From assembly GCF_009905435.1 (NCBI RefSeq), contig NZ_JAAAMT010000011.1, forward strand, positions 62,001 through 126,000: 64,000 bases of DNA. Direction: 5' to 3'. Numbering within the stretch: position 1 is the first letter of the stretch; every line of letters starts with the position of its first letter. A model generated the notes under the pieces. The model was given only the letters and a program-made list of their open reading frames with translations. It did not search any database and was not told the origin of the DNA. The position numbers were made by a program, and so were the translations under genes. Shown one piece after another: positions 49,709 through 57,853 of the stretch. The stretch is from Pseudomonas sp. R5(2019) (GTDB lineage Bacteria > Pseudomonadota > Gammaproteobacteria > Pseudomonadales > Pseudomonadaceae).

Positions 49709-49977
49709 TGGCTCGCAACATGCAAACGTCACCAGTGCAAGCTGAGGGTGTTGTTGTGACGCCTCTTCGTTTAGAAGACGGTAACACTGGGCTGTTCGCT
49801 TATTTCAAAGCAGCATTCGTTGATATTGACGAATGTGATTGCCTCGCTTTTGGGGCTCTCGGCGTTGAAATGATTGATACGCTAAAAGAGTGCGACAAAA
49901 TAACGGTGAGCGGGGCCCTGTATTGCGATAGCAATGACAGAAAGTCTCTCTACATCTTTGACATAGAAAAAACCTAA
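49705..49977 (+). CDS. small OB-fold / SSB-like protein, 90 aa
   Basis: ATG 49705 overlaps the stop of the previous gene. The pattern of the sequence, VVVTPLRLEDGNTGLFAYFKAAFVDIDECDCLAFGALG then IDTLKECDKITVSGALYCDSNDRKSLYIFDIEK, follows the five-strand order of single-strand-binding OB folds: a strand with small substrate loop, the counterpart of WIRVVAFG, then a helix, the counterpart of GDRVRVEG, and a last strand. It is shorter than bacterial SSB and lacks the acidic tail. Its place directly before RecT supports a role with single-stranded DNA. The assignment is an inference by pattern. Confidence 0.55.
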   Translation: MMARNMQTSPVQAEGVVVTPLRLEDGNTGLFAYFKAAFVDIDECDCLAFGALGVEMIDTLKECDKITVSGALYCDSNDRKSLYIFDIEKT

Positions 49978-49985
49978 ACAGATAA

Positions 49986-50028
49986 GCAATCCCTGGAAAG
50001 TGGCCTTCGCTACTTTCTAGGTAATTGC
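49986..50028 (+). promoter_or_regulatory. recT leader: long leader hairpin before recT
   Basis: GCAAT / ATTGC outer arms (49986-49990, 50024-50028) and CCTGGAAAGT / ACTTTCTAGG (49992-50001, 50012-50021, one GU pair) form a long stem 8 bases before the AAGGAGAATGA box. Unlike the switch-type leaders it leaves the Shine-Dalgarno free. Confidence 0.6.
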
Positions 50029-50048
50029 ATAATACCAAGGAGAATGAA

Positions 50049-51488
50049 ATGGCTAGACAATATGGTAATGACCGCTATCAATCGTCCGGTAATAATTTTA
50101 CCGCAAAACAAATCTTGGATTTGTTGGAAGATATCCGCGAACAGTTTGAAGAAACTGTTAAAACCGAAGGCAGCACTTTGCAGTTTAATAGCGAAAAAGT
50201 GTTCTTCGCACATAAGCTGATTCAAAGCCCCGGCTTGTGCAAGATCTGCGGTAACAATCCGGAAGCGTTGAAAAATGCGTTCCTGTCAGTCGCTGCAACA
50301 GGGCTGACGATGGATCCGACCCAAAAGCTCGCATGGATCATTCCGCAAAAGGGGAGCGTCGTTTATGACATCTCATACCGAGGCATGATTCGTGCGGCAG
50401 TAGACAGCGATATTATCGCTGATGCTGTCGTTGACTTGGTTTTTGCGAACGATAGCTTTAGGTCGAATGGTCTCCGTGCCTCTCCTACTCATGAATACGA
50501 CCCTTTCTGTTCGAAGGGTTCTCTGATCATGAACAGTGAGGATCGCGGAACTGTAGGCGAGCGAGGAGTCTTCAGAGGAGCGTATGTTGATTACCGCTTA
50601 CCTGACGGCTCCACGCTGGTCCATTTCGTTCCTAAGGATGAGATCGCAGCTGTACGTGATGTCTCTAACTCCTGGAAGAACAAAGACAAGCGTAATGAGT
50701 CGCCATGGTCCACGTTCCCGTGGGCCATGGTGAGAAAGTCAATTGTTCGAAGTGGCAACAACATCCTTCCAATTCGTTCAAATAAAGTGGACCGCCTGGT
50801 TCACCTGCTTGATCAAAACGAAGGGTATGAACCACTGGTTGGTGACGTTGCAGCAACAATAGCTGGTGAGCAGACAACCTCTAACCGTCAAGGTTTGATG
50901 GTTCAAAGCGAACCGACTCAACATGAACCGACCCAGACAGCAACTGAGACACCGGCAGTAACCAGCAACAGCCAACAACCTAAAGGTTCTAAGCAGAAGG
51001 CAACCCCAACTGCTCAGCAATCTAACCCATCGCCACAGCAATCTGCACAATCGACTCCTGACAAAACAGCATCGGAATTAACCCCGGTACTAGTAAAACG
51101 TCTGGAGAACCTTGCAAAGAGAGCTGCGGCAAGCAAAAACTTCAATGCTGCTTATCAGCATATCAACGAGACTTATAGCGGTGAGTCGTTGGCACACGTT
51201 ACAGGACTGGTGAACAAAGCTCGGCATGAATATGCCAGCGGGTTGATCCAGCGCGCTAATGTACCTGGTGTCTACCAAGAAGCATTGGAGTTTGTCGGGA
51301 CGCTGCCAGATGGAGCGTTCAAAGACAACTTCTTGCCGAAGATTCAGGAAGGGGTACGTAAGCATGTAACAGACTTGATTGAAGAAGCTCAGCGCGGCAA
51401 CGATGCTGATGCAATCGAGTATTTGGACCATATGCCTGATGGTGACATCAAGACGGCATTAAGCGCATCGCTGTACGAGTTGGCATAA
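50049..51488 (+). CDS. recT: RecT-family single-strand annealing protein
   Basis: A 479-residue protein starting at ATG 50049, six bases after AAGGAG. The RecT domain spans about residues 20-270, with the family phrases NPEALKNAFLSVAATGLTMDPTQKLAWIIPQKGSVVYDISYRGMIRAAVDSD, YVDYRLPDG and SPWSTFPWAMVRKSIVR. Residues about 275-340 form a Gln/Thr/Ser/Pro-rich linker, followed by an extra helical C-terminal domain not found in the short phage proteins. It anneals complementary strands and works with the exonuclease encoded next. SXT and IncC carry an equivalent bet/exo pair that promotes recombination between elements. Confidence 0.88.
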   Translation: MARQYGNDRYQSSGNNFTAKQILDLLEDIREQFEETVKTEGSTLQFNSEKVFFAHKLIQSPGLCKICGNNPEALKNAFLSVAATGLTMDPTQKLAWIIPQKGSVVYDISYRGMIRAAVDSDIIADAVVDLVFANDSFRSNGLRASPTHEYDPFCSKGSLIMNSEDRGTVGERGVFRGAYVDYRLPDGSTLVHFVPKDEIAAVRDVSNSWKNKDKRNESPWSTFPWAMVRKSIVRSGNNILPIRSNKVDRLVHLLDQNEGYEPLVGDVAATIAGEQTTSNRQGLMVQSEPTQHEPTQTATETPAVTSNSQQPKGSKQKATPTAQQSNPSPQQSAQSTPDKTASELTPVLVKRLENLAKRAAASKNFNAAYQHINETYSGESLAHVTGLVNKARHEYASGLIQRANVPGVYQEALEFVGTLPDGAFKDNFLPKIQEGVRKHVTDLIEEAQRGNDADAIEYLDHMPDGDIKTALSASLYELA

Positions 51489-51496
51489 AAATAAAA

Positions 51497-51526
51497 TTGC
51501 TACCCCACGTTCTCGTGGGGTAGCAA
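51497..51526 (+). promoter_or_regulatory. perfect hairpin directly before the exonuclease ribosome-binding site
   Basis: TTGCTACCCCAC / GTGGGGTAGCAA pair perfectly over 12 bases around GTTCTC, ending at the first A of AAAGGAG. It may isolate the Shine-Dalgarno from upstream pairing or protect the processed message. Confidence 0.65.
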
Positions 51527-51542
51527 AAGGAGAATGAATCAG

Positions 51543-52601
51543 ATGATTAAAGTCGAAATCCCTCAAGGTTCACCAGGCTGGCACAGATGGCGAAACAAGG
51601 GTGCAACGGCTTCCAATACTGCTGTAATTCTAGGCGTGTCTCCTCATAAGAGTGCCCTGGAGTTGTGGCGCGAATTGGTAGGGCTTTGTGAACCTGCCGA
51701 TCTATCGATGATCGATCAGGTTCGTAAGGGGCATCTACGTGAACCTTTAGCAACGGAGTGGTTTGCACAGCAATATGGAAGCGTTACCGGTCCATGCTGC
51801 GGAGAATCAACGCTCAATCCGATTATGCGGGCGAGCTTTGATGCCTTTTATAGAGAGCATCCGCTTGAAATAAAGAACCTTTCTGACACCAACCACCTGG
51901 AGGTATTGAACGAGCGCGAAGAGAGCAGTCACTACAAGCTGTACTTTTGGCAAGTTCACCATCAGATGTATGTGTCAGGAGCAGATCGAGGATACCTGTT
52001 GTTCTGGCATCCAGTGCATACGCCGATTTGCTTTGAAATAAAGCGTTCTGAAGAAGCCATCAGGAAACTTTTGAAGGCTAATTTAGAATTCTTCGAAAAA
52101 GTAAAAAAAGGTATTCCTCCGGAGTTCGATTTTTCTCGTGACACCTTCTTTATTAACAGAAGTTGGGAGCACTATGAAAAATGGCGGGATGCAGGTAAGC
52201 ATATTCAGACGTTATTGGATATGCGCTCCAAGATCAGCAATGAATTAAAAAACATAAACAACCAACTGGACGAACGAAAGGCGCAGCTTGTCCCAGACAT
52301 CGGCAACCATTACGCGGTGGAAGGGGCAGGACTCAGGCTTTGCAGGTCTCAAAGGGATGGCTCGATAAACTGGGAAGCAGTAGCAAAAACGCTGATTCCT
52401 GAATCGGAACATCACAAGTTTGAGGAATTTCGTTCGCAAACCTCAGCTTCTTTACGGGTGTCGGCGTCTGACAAAGACATCGACGACTCTTCCGTATTAA
52501 AGCCAGAGCAAAAACCACAGGTTGTTGCGGGCATATCGTTTGCTGGGCTACCTCCACCATCGGTAGTTGTAACCTCAAACGATCTAACGTTCGACTGGTA
52601 A
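51543..52601 (+). CDS. exo: YqaJ/lambda-type exonuclease
   Basis: A 352-residue protein starting at ATG 51543 (ten bases after AAGGAG; an in-frame in-box ATG at 51534 is less likely). The N-terminus GSPGWHRWRNKGATASNTAVILGVSPHKSALELW is typical of YqaJ recombinases. The nuclease centre is Asp100 in RASFDAFY and Glu109-Ile-Lys111 in LEIKNLSD, followed by WQVHHQMYVSGADRGYLLFW. It degrades one strand of double-stranded ends 5' to 3', providing single strands for RecT. The C-terminal 150 residues are an extra extension ending NDLTFDW, a tail almost shared with the DUF3150 protein. A terminator follows. Confidence 0.88.
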   Translation: MIKVEIPQGSPGWHRWRNKGATASNTAVILGVSPHKSALELWRELVGLCEPADLSMIDQVRKGHLREPLATEWFAQQYGSVTGPCCGESTLNPIMRASFDAFYREHPLEIKNLSDTNHLEVLNEREESSHYKLYFWQVHHQMYVSGADRGYLLFWHPVHTPICFEIKRSEEAIRKLLKANLEFFEKVKKGIPPEFDFSRDTFFINRSWEHYEKWRDAGKHIQTLLDMRSKISNELKNINNQLDERKAQLVPDIGNHYAVEGAGLRLCRSQRDGSINWEAVAKTLIPESEHHKFEEFRSQTSASLRVSASDKDIDDSSVLKPEQKPQVVAGISFAGLPPPSVVVTSNDLTFDW

Positions 52602-52606
52602 ATCCC

Positions 52607-52630
52607 GCCCAGCTCTGCTGGGCCTTTTTA
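52607..52630 (+). terminator. exo: rho-independent terminator after exo
   Basis: Stem GCCCAGC / GCTGGGC around TCT followed by CTTTTTA. Confidence 0.85.
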
Positions 52631-52659
52631 TTCAGTTTCGCGCTTCCCCTCTTTGGAAA

Positions 52660-52741
52660 TTCCAATATGTAGCAGCGCTACATATTTGATACTGGCCTCG
52701 CACCAGTCTAATTAAAGCGACTAAAACCTTAAAAATAATTT
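52660..52741 (+). promoter_or_regulatory. promoter/operator module, copy 2
   Basis: Perfect dyad ATATGTAGC-N3-GCTACATAT (52665-52685), immediately followed by TTGATA (52686-52691), a 17-base spacer holding CTGG-N7-CCAG, and TAATTA (52709-52714). The next 27 bases (AAAGCGACTAAAACCTTAAAAATAA) are also shared with copy 1 at 7236. The module is placed after a terminator, so it starts a new transcript for the CobS-DUF3150-CobT genes. Operator function is inferred from symmetry, position and duplication. Confidence 0.75.
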
Positions 52742-52788
52742 GAAAACCGCAACACAAATAAATTAAAAAGATATTATGGAGTATTAAA

Positions 52789-53187
52789 ATGAAAGTCTTG
52801 AATTTCTCTTGCCATCGCCCAACCCCTGATCAGATCGAAGCTGGTGTGATTGAGATGGGCGTGAGAGAGCAAAAGCGGTTCCGCACTCTGACTTCATACT
52901 ATGGCACTTCTAAACCTGATGATGCTGATACCGAAACTCGGGTAAAGGCACTCGTTGAGTTGGCTAAAAATGAGTGCTTTGCATTTGGAGTCAATACGAT
53001 CCTCTTGCATACCGCGTTGTGGATTGCAGTACCGTTGGTTGAATACCTCGACTCAATCGGGATCAATACCGTCTATCCATTCTGCACACGAGAAATCGCG
53101 CCGCAGAATTTGCCTAGCGGTGAAGTACGATTCACACGAGTCCACAAACATTCGTGTTTCGCAAACACAGTGTTTGTTGCCCAATAA
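52789..53187 (+). CDS. hypothetical protein with Csx15-like N-terminus, 132 aa
   Basis: ATG 52789 follows TGGAG by seven bases. The beginning MKVLNFSCHRPTPDQIEAGV resembles the strand-turn-helix N-x-S-x-H-x-x-T-P-x-Q of small Csx15/Csx20-type proteins that occur beside type III CRISPR systems. The middle (NTILLHTALWIAVPLVEYLDSIGINTVYPFC) could be a Rossmann-like strand-helix unit. No CRISPR array or Cas gene is seen in the window, so the resemblance is only suggestive. It is the first gene after operator copy 2 and lacks the structured leader of its neighbours. Confidence 0.6.
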   Translation: MKVLNFSCHRPTPDQIEAGVIEMGVREQKRFRTLTSYYGTSKPDDADTETRVKALVELAKNECFAFGVNTILLHTALWIAVPLVEYLDSIGINTVYPFCTREIAPQNLPSGEVRFTRVHKHSCFANTVFVAQ

Positions 53188-53221
53188 AACTTAAGCATTA
53201 ACTAAAACTAAATAATCTGCC

Positions 53222-53281
53222 CACTGGGGAATATTACCCCTATGGGTAACATTCTTCTTGTGACGCGGACCAAGGAGAATG
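53222..53281 (+). promoter_or_regulatory. structured leader with alternative pairing (family member 4)
   Basis: Segment A GGGGAATATTACCCC (53226-53240) in a hairpin flanked by CCCA/TGGG; segment B CATTCTTCTTG (53250-53260); segment C CAAGGAGAATG (53271-53281). B and C pair over 11 bases with one GU wobble. Confidence 0.7.
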
Positions 53282-53286
53282 AAAAG

Positions 53287-54297
53287 ATGACTACTAATAC
53301 CCTGAACAGCTTCAACGACAAAGCTTCCATTGCTGAATTTGGTTTTCAAGGTGCTGCACAGATTCCAAGTTTTGGACCTCATAAGTTTCAATATGCGGTT
53401 CCTGACAAGGAGTTGTACGTTTTTCGCAAAGACCTTTTTAATCCGGTTCTGTATTGGTTGAGAAGCGATGACTGCAAGAAAGAGGGCCTGTATTTAACAG
53501 GTCCAGCAGGCTCCGGTAAAACGAGCTTGCCAGAACAAATAGCTGCACGTTTGAACTGGCCATGCCTAACCGTTTCTTGCAATAGTCGTATGACTGTTGC
53601 GGAATTGATTGGGTACACCCAACTGACTTGTGACCCGGTTACAGGTGACCAGACAACTCAATGGGTTGACGGTCCACTGACAACCGCCTGGCGTAATGGT
53701 TTTATACTTATCCTTGATGAGTACGACTACCTCGATGTAACTACGTCAGCAGGTCTGAACGGTGTTTTTGAACATAAGCCCCTGGTCCTAGATCAGAACA
53801 ACGGTGAAGTTCTTAAAGCGCATCCGTTCTTCCGCATAATCACGACAGGTAATACCGCTGGTTTGGACGATGAAACTGGTCTTATGACCGGCACTCAACG
53901 TCAAAATCCGGCTAACATTGACAGGTTCATGACCCTGATTGTTCCTTACATGGACCTTTCGGATGAATTGAGTCTTCTGCAAGGCCACTTCCCGCAAGAC
54001 GACCAAGGGAGAGAAACATTCCCAACGGACGTGCTTATCAAAATGCTGGATGTTGCTACAGCAATTCGCAAACAGTACATCGGAAACCTCGACAGTAGCA
54101 GTAGTGGCGAAGGGCAGTTTACCTTCACCATGTCCACGCGAACTCTCGTCCGGTGGGCTAAAAAAGTAATCATGTGTAAGCAAATCAAAAGTAACGATCC
54201 GATTGTGGACGCACTGGCAATGAGCTTCACAAATAAACTCAGCTCTGCTGAAGCAATGGCGGTTAAAGAAATCGTCAAGCTGAAGTTTGGCAACTAA
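53287..54297 (+). CDS. CobS/MoxR-like AAA+ ATPase
   Basis: A 336-residue AAA+ protein starting at ATG 53287. Walker A GPAGSGKT is at residues 72-79 and Walker B ILILDEYDY at 140-148, followed by the sensor region FRIITTGNTAG and an arginine-finger area RDNxR-like (NPANIDRFMTL). It belongs to the MoxR/CobS branch, in which an AAA+ ring works with a partner carrying a VWA domain. The VWA partner lies two genes downstream. Related cobS-like genes are found in the SXT and IncC backbones, where the role is not known. It is probably not a true cobalt chelatase, as no cobalamin genes are near. Confidence 0.85.
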   Translation: MTTNTLNSFNDKASIAEFGFQGAAQIPSFGPHKFQYAVPDKELYVFRKDLFNPVLYWLRSDDCKKEGLYLTGPAGSGKTSLPEQIAARLNWPCLTVSCNSRMTVAELIGYTQLTCDPVTGDQTTQWVDGPLTTAWRNGFILILDEYDYLDVTTSAGLNGVFEHKPLVLDQNNGEVLKAHPFFRIITTGNTAGLDDETGLMTGTQRQNPANIDRFMTLIVPYMDLSDELSLLQGHFPQDDQGRETFPTDVLIKMLDVATAIRKQYIGNLDSSSSGEGQFTFTMSTRTLVRWAKKVIMCKQIKSNDPIVDALAMSFTNKLSSAEAMAVKEIVKLKFGN

Positions 54298-54312
54298 TTA
54301 AAAAATAAAATA

Positions 54313-54371
54313 CCCAGAAGGGGAATGCCCCTTCATGGGCGCATTCCCCTTTGCGGTATAAAGGAGAATGA
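54313..54371 (+). promoter_or_regulatory. structured leader with alternative pairing (family member 5)
   Basis: Segment A AAGGGGAATGC (54318-54328) is an exact 11-base complement of GCATTCCCCTT in segment B (54341-54351), and it also forms the local hairpin GAAGGGG-aatg-CCCCTTC inside CCCA/TGGG. Segment B pairs with C (AAAGGAGAATG) at 10 of 11 positions. Here the A-B pair is stronger than B-C. Confidence 0.7.
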
Positions 54372-54372
54372 A

Positions 54373-55578
54373 ATGATTGAACATAATGAAGTTGAAGTAC
54401 TTGGTCGGGTAACACTTGTCTCCCTGCATGGCATCCACTTGTGGACCGCTCGCAAGAAGATCTCCCCGGCTGACTTCCCTGGTGTCGAGTTCCCACCGGA
54501 ACAGCTCGTCTCACTGGGGAGTAAACATGTCCTGGATCCTGAGCAACTTAAAACTTTCGAGAGATGCAAACGCGAAGCTCATTCTGAATGTTCTCGTGTT
54601 GGCGTTCGTTTTCTCGGCGGTTACGCGGTTCCAGAGGAAAAGCTTGGTGAGTTACTGATCAAGCTTAGGGACATCAAAAAGAACTTCATGGATTACAAAA
54701 ACAAGTTTCTCAGAAATTACGATCAGTACACGTCCGATTGGGCTAATGCTGATTGGAAAAAACCCGAGTGGCGAGAAATGATTCTTAGGTCTTTAACTCC
54801 GAAAGCTGAAGTCGCATGCAAGTTTGATTTTGGGTTCACTGCGATGAAAATCGTACCGCACCCAGATGAAGAACTTAGTGAGGGTTTAGGGGATGAGGTT
54901 AAAGGGCTAACCTCTGAGTTGATCAAGGAGGTCTCCACTGAAGCGAGAAACATTATCCAAAGAGGATTGTTAACTCGTGGCACGGCAACACAAGGCACGG
55001 TTAACACTCTAAGGAAAATCGCAGAGAAGATTGACGGACTTACTTTCTTGAGCCCGTTTGTCAAAGTCGTTTCGAACTATGTTTCAAGCGTCGTGAAAGC
55101 GATGCCAACGGAAGGGATCATCAAAGACAACGACTTTCAGGCGCTGTCTTCGCTGGTTGTTTCACTTTCTAGTGAATATGGCATCAAAACGTTTATGAAC
55201 GCTGCTAAACAGAATCATGCTGGTAATGATGATCCGTTTGAGTTCCTCCACGACATCGCGGCTGTAGCGCGTGATGAGTTTATCCCGGCTGAATCAAGCA
55301 TTGCTGTTACAGATGCCGATGTTCAGATCGAAAACGAGGTAGCAAGCACTACTGAATCTTTTACTACCCATGAGGTGTTTTGCGACCCTTCAGACGTTGT
55401 ATTCGATGCAGAGCCACCTTTGGATATCGTTGGTGAGCAAGTTGTTGCAGTGGATTTTAAAGAAGCGTTAGAAGTAGAAATCGAAAACATAATAGAGCCT
55501 GAGGAAGTTGAGGAGGTTGCTGTTCCGGAAGTTGTATCGCCGGTTCAAGCTACCGAATCTCTGTCTTTCGACTGGTAA
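54373..55578 (+). CDS. DUF3150-family protein
   Basis: A 401-residue protein starting at ATG 54373. The N-terminal part with VTLVSLHGIHLWTARKKISPADF and LGSKHVLDPEQLKTFERCKREAHSECSRVGVRFLGGYAVPEEK is typical of DUF3150, a family usually encoded between a MoxR-type ATPase and a VWA protein, as here. A long helical middle is followed by an acidic tail of about 100 residues ending ESLSFDW, similar to the end of the exonuclease (NDLTFDW). Function unknown; membership in the AAA+/VWA system is supported by its place in the operon. Confidence 0.82.
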   Translation: MIEHNEVEVLGRVTLVSLHGIHLWTARKKISPADFPGVEFPPEQLVSLGSKHVLDPEQLKTFERCKREAHSECSRVGVRFLGGYAVPEEKLGELLIKLRDIKKNFMDYKNKFLRNYDQYTSDWANADWKKPEWREMILRSLTPKAEVACKFDFGFTAMKIVPHPDEELSEGLGDEVKGLTSELIKEVSTEARNIIQRGLLTRGTATQGTVNTLRKIAEKIDGLTFLSPFVKVVSNYVSSVVKAMPTEGIIKDNDFQALSSLVVSLSSEYGIKTFMNAAKQNHAGNDDPFEFLHDIAAVARDEFIPAESSIAVTDADVQIENEVASTTESFTTHEVFCDPSDVVFDAEPPLDIVGEQVVAVDFKEALEVEIENIIEPEEVEEVAVPEVVSPVQATESLSFDW

Positions 55579-55585
55579 TAAATAA

Positions 55586-55609
55586 AAGCCCGTTCTTCGG
55601 AACGGGCTT
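55586..55609 (+). promoter_or_regulatory. UUCG-capped hairpin before the VWA gene
   Basis: AAGCCCGTTC-ttcg-GAACGGGCTT, a perfect 10-base stem with a very stable tetraloop, one base before AAGGAG. No T-run follows, so it is an RNA structure at the translation start and not a terminator. Confidence 0.65.
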
Positions 55610-55626
55610 CAAGGAGAATGAATAAG

Positions 55627-57840
55627 ATGAATGCAATTCAAAAAAGCATACCGTTTATTGCTCGTGTACTGTCGGATTCAACTGGTGTTCAAGTTGTTTT
55701 CGGCGCGCAGCACCCGTACACAAATGGTCGTCAGATCTTCATTCCCATGGTGGAACCAACGCCACTGGGAGCGAGTTTGACTTTGGGCTTTGTGGCTCAT
55801 GAAGCAGCACATTGCCGCTTTTCTGATTTCAGCGGTGATGCTTTTTCCAACGACAAATTCACCAATACCATCGCTGGTATTGTTGAAGATCTGTGGATTG
55901 AGCGAAAAATGTTGGTTGAGTTCCCTGGAGCGCGCAGACACATTGATGTTTTTATTGAGAAGTTTTTCGGCTCAAGAAATCTCGATGATCTCGTGACGCA
56001 AAAGAGACAAGACTCGTTTCATAACTTCGTATTGCTATTTGGTCGTGCCCGCGTACTGCAACAAAATATAAAGGTCGATGAACTAGCTAAGAAATTCGAT
56101 GACATCTTTGGTGCAGGGTTATCACAAGCAGTCTTGGAAATTCTGATGAAGACCTACAAGTCAGGGTCGTCTAAAGAAAATCTTGGGCTGGCTCAGGAAC
56201 TCGTGAGCCTTTATCGGGATTCAGCGGACGCTGACTCCCAGAGCAGCACTAATGCCCAACCCGATGCCGACGCTCAGGCTGATGCAGATGCTCAGGCCGA
56301 TGCAGACGCCCAACCCGATGCTGACGCTCAGGCTGATGCAGACGCGCAAGCCGATGCAGACGCGCAGGCCGACGCAGACGCCCAACCCGATGCAGACGCC
56401 CAACCCGATGCTGACGCTCAGGCCGACGCAGACGCGCAAGCCGATGCAGACGCGCAAGCCGATGCAGACGCGCAAGCCGATGCAGACGCGCAAGCCGACG
56501 CAGACGCGCAGGCCGATGCAGACGCCCAACCCGATGCTGACGCGCAGGCCGATGCAGACGCCCAACCCGATGCTGACGCTCAGGCTGATGCAGACGCGCA
56601 GGCCGACGCAGACGCCCAACCCGATGCTGACGCTCAGGCTGATGCAGACGCGCAGGCCGACGCAGACGCCCAACCCGATGCTGACGCTCAGGCCGATGCA
56701 GACGCGCAAGCCGATGCAGACGCCCAACCCGATGCTGACGCTCAGGCTGATGCAGACGCGCAAGCCGATGCAGACGCCCAACCCGATGCTGACGCTCAGG
56801 CCGATGCAGACGCGCAAGCCGATGCTGACGCTCAGGCCGATGCAGACGCCCAGGCTGATGCTGACGCGCAAGAGAATGCTGATGCCCAGGCTGATACAGA
56901 TGCTCAGGCCGACGCAGACGCGCAAGCGAATGCAGACGCCCAAGCTGATACAGATGCTCAGGCCGATACTGATCCTGAAGCGCAAAACAATGCTGAATAC
57001 TACCTGCCTGAACTCGGAGATCTGTTGGGAGAGATGCTGCAAGATCTTGCAGCAGCTCAACCGGTTGATTTTCCGGTTCCTATGGAGGTCACCAAAGCTT
57101 CACTTGGTTGCCCATATAGAGCCATGCAGCGATACAACGCGGGAAGGCTAAATGCCGCTTCTGTAAGACAGTCGTTTCGTGCTGTTTTGCAGGGAAGGCG
57201 AGCTACCCAGGTGTATCACCGTGACAACGGTAGGAGTCTGGACAGGCACAAGCTAGCTCGTGTGCCTGCCGGTCAACGTGAAGTGTTCATTCACCGGACT
57301 GAGAAGGACGACGTGAATTGCGCTATTCAGCTACTGATGGATGTGAGTATTTCGATGGAAAGTTCCATTGATGCCGCCGAGACCGCCCTTATGGGAGTTT
57401 TGGACGGACTTGATGGTTTGCCTGGTGTTACCACTGGAGCAATGGCGTTCCCGTCTAAGGATGCGAAAGCCATAAAGTTGAAGGGGCACAATGAGCGTTT
57501 CAAAGGCATTGTGAAAAATGGCAGTTTCGGTCTTTCCGTAAATGGCAGTACTCCTTTGGCAGAAGCTCTATGGCCAGCAGCCATCGAACTGTTGCGAGGG
57601 GCAGACGTGAACGCTCGAAAAATCTTGATGGTGATAACGGATGGGCAGCCAAACTGTGCTGATCAAACGGTAGCTATGACCAACAAGATCAGGGAATCAG
57701 GAATAGATGTTTTTTGTCTAGGTTTTGGTTCTGTTGATCCAGCGTTTTTAAAGCGGTGTTACGGCGATAGAGGTATTGACGTCCAAACCGTGAGTAATCT
57801 GTCCCGAGCATTGTTCCAGATCCTGAAAACTCAAATCTAA
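55627..57840 (+). CDS. CobT-like VWA protein with HExxH site and a hexapeptide repeat
   Basis: A 737-residue protein starting at ATG 55627. Residues 1-190 hold a metallopeptidase-like motif HEAAH (58-62) with downstream glutamates in [12 protein letters not shown]. Residues 212-451 are about 40 copies of the hexapeptide (A/P)DADAQ, highly acidic and probably extended. The C-terminal domain is a von Willebrand A fold with the MIDAS motif DVSIS (Asp572, Ser574, Ser576) and MVITDGQPN. The combination of VWA and acidic repeats recalls CobT and its partner role with CobS-like AAA+ ATPases; the ATPase is two genes upstream. The repeat is far longer than the acidic spacer normally seen in CobT. Confidence 0.85.
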   Translation: MNAIQKSIPFIARVLSDSTGVQVVFGAQHPYTNGRQIFIPMVEPTPLGASLTLGFVAHEAAHCRFSDFSGDAFSNDKFTNTIAGIVEDLWIERKMLVEFPGARRHIDVFIEKFFGSRNLDDLVTQKRQDSFHNFVLLFGRARVLQQNIKVDELAKKFDDIFGAGLSQAVLEILMKTYKSGSSKENLGLAQELVSLYRDSADADSQSSTNAQPDADAQADADAQADADAQPDADAQADADAQADADAQADADAQPDADAQPDADAQADADAQADADAQADADAQADADAQADADAQADADAQPDADAQADADAQPDADAQADADAQADADAQPDADAQADADAQADADAQPDADAQADADAQADADAQPDADAQADADAQADADAQPDADAQADADAQADADAQADADAQADADAQENADAQADTDAQADADAQANADAQADTDAQADTDPEAQNNAEYYLPELGDLLGEMLQDLAAAQPVDFPVPMEVTKASLGCPYRAMQRYNAGRLNAASVRQSFRAVLQGRRATQVYHRDNGRSLDRHKLARVPAGQREVFIHRTEKDDVNCAIQLLMDVSISMESSIDAAETALMGVLDGLDGLPGVTTGAMAFPSKDAKAIKLKGHNERFKGIVKNGSFGLSVNGSTPLAEALWPAAIELLRGADVNARKILMVITDGQPNCADQTVAMTNKIRESGIDVFCLGFGSVDPAFLKRCYGDRGIDVQTVSNLSRALFQILKTQI
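56260..56979 (+). repeat. 18-bp tandem repeat, 40 units, coding
   Basis: Forty in-frame units of 18 bases, consensus GCCGATGCAGACGCGCAA, encoding (A/P)DADAQ. Most units differ only at third positions and at the Ala/Pro codon. Units 21-32 show a higher-order pattern P-A-A, i.e. 54-base blocks, which points to recent expansion by block duplication. The last six units ([18 protein letters not shown]) are degenerate. Reads without stop in other frames too, producing spurious frames. Confidence 0.95.
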
Positions 57841-57853
57841 ATACTAAAAATAA

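Noticed and set aside
56260..56979. CRISPR array
   Set aside because: The repeats are directly tandem without spacers and maintain a protein frame.
56221..57060. Leftward 279-codon frame (repeated [11 protein letters not shown]) across the tandem repeat
   Set aside because: It is produced by reading the 18-bp coding repeat on the other strand; the rightward VWA frame continues through with proper domains on both sides.
56252..57151. Rightward 299-codon frame with [12 protein letters not shown] repeats
   Set aside because: Second stop-free frame of the same tandem repeat, without domain content or ribosome-binding site.
53287..57840. True cobaltochelatase genes (cobS/cobT) for cobalamin synthesis
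   Set aside because: No CobN or other cobalamin gene is present; the ATPase-DUF3150-VWA order is typical of mobile-element systems.
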